Assembly: GCA_017549665.1 (NCBI GenBank) | Contig: JAFYUD010000241.1 | Location: 1 to 5,481, forward strand | Source: Clostridia bacterium | GTDB taxonomy: Bacteria > Bacillota_A > Clostridia > Oscillospirales > Acutalibacteraceae | Reading direction: 5' to 3' | DNA: 5,481 nt | Part shown: positions 5,479 to 5,481 of the stretch, piece by piece | Layout of the letters: each line of letters begins with the position of its first letter | Position numbering within the stretch: position 1 is the first letter of the stretch | The notes under the pieces: model-generated | What the model saw: only the letters and a program-made list of their open reading frames with translations | What the model was told of the DNA's origin: nothing | Database searches by the model: none | Program-made: the position numbers and the translations under genes

Positions 5479-5481
5479 AAA

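Noticed and set aside
5440..5481. Frameshift as the cause of the missing MinD tail
   Set aside because: Only three bases follow the stop, and no K/F-rich amphipathic stretch is visible in the other frames before the window ends. It cannot be shown or excluded here, so the protein is treated as complete.

Overview
The window holds one tightly packed, co-directional cell-wall elongation and cell-shape operon, mreB-mreC-mreD-mrdA(PBP2)-minD-like, preceded by the last 29 codons of what looks like a comF phosphoribosyltransferase-family gene. It suggests a Firmicute of class Clostridia, perhaps close to Oscillospiraceae/Ruminococcaceae. The reasons are moderate GC, frequent AGA arginine codons, Shine-Dalgarno (SD)-led genes, a SigA-type promoter, a clostridial-type class B PBP2 with an SCN motif, and a minD gene beside mreBCD. 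The taxonomic placement is inference from gene order and sequence style.

Layout: 1-90 is the comF-like 3' end. 91-179 is an AT-rich intergenic stretch with a very good SigA-type promoter (TTGCAA, 17 bp spacer, TATAAT) and an UP-element-like A/T tract. mreB follows at 180-1208, mreC at 1222-2076, mreD at 2080-2622, mrdA at 2629-4722 (TTG start) and the minD-like gene at 4738-5478. Gaps between the five genes are 13, 3, 6 and 15 bp. I see no internal terminator or convincing internal promoter, so they are probably one transcript. There is no gene-free stretch over 300 bp, and no RNA gene, mobile element or CRISPR array.

How the genes work together: MreB forms membrane-bound actin-like filaments. 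MreC and MreD link these to the transpeptidase PBP2, which crosslinks new peptidoglycan along the cell's side wall. Its glycosyltransferase partner RodA is not in the window. A MinD-type ATPase would normally place the division site.

The unusual part is in the two cytoskeletal NTPases. MreB has valine where the family has its catalytic glutamate (motif IEVP instead of I-E/D-E-P) and Gly-to-Ala changes in both the phosphate-2 and adenine loops. The MinD-like protein keeps the deviant Walker A lysines but stops where typical MinD proteins begin their C-terminal membrane-targeting helix. It also has changed residues in the switch I and R-D-x-D regions, and no minC lies beside it. These changes are directly visible. 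Their functional meaning (slow-turnover MreB, non-membrane MinD-like ATPase, possibly coccoid or ovoid cells) is inference.
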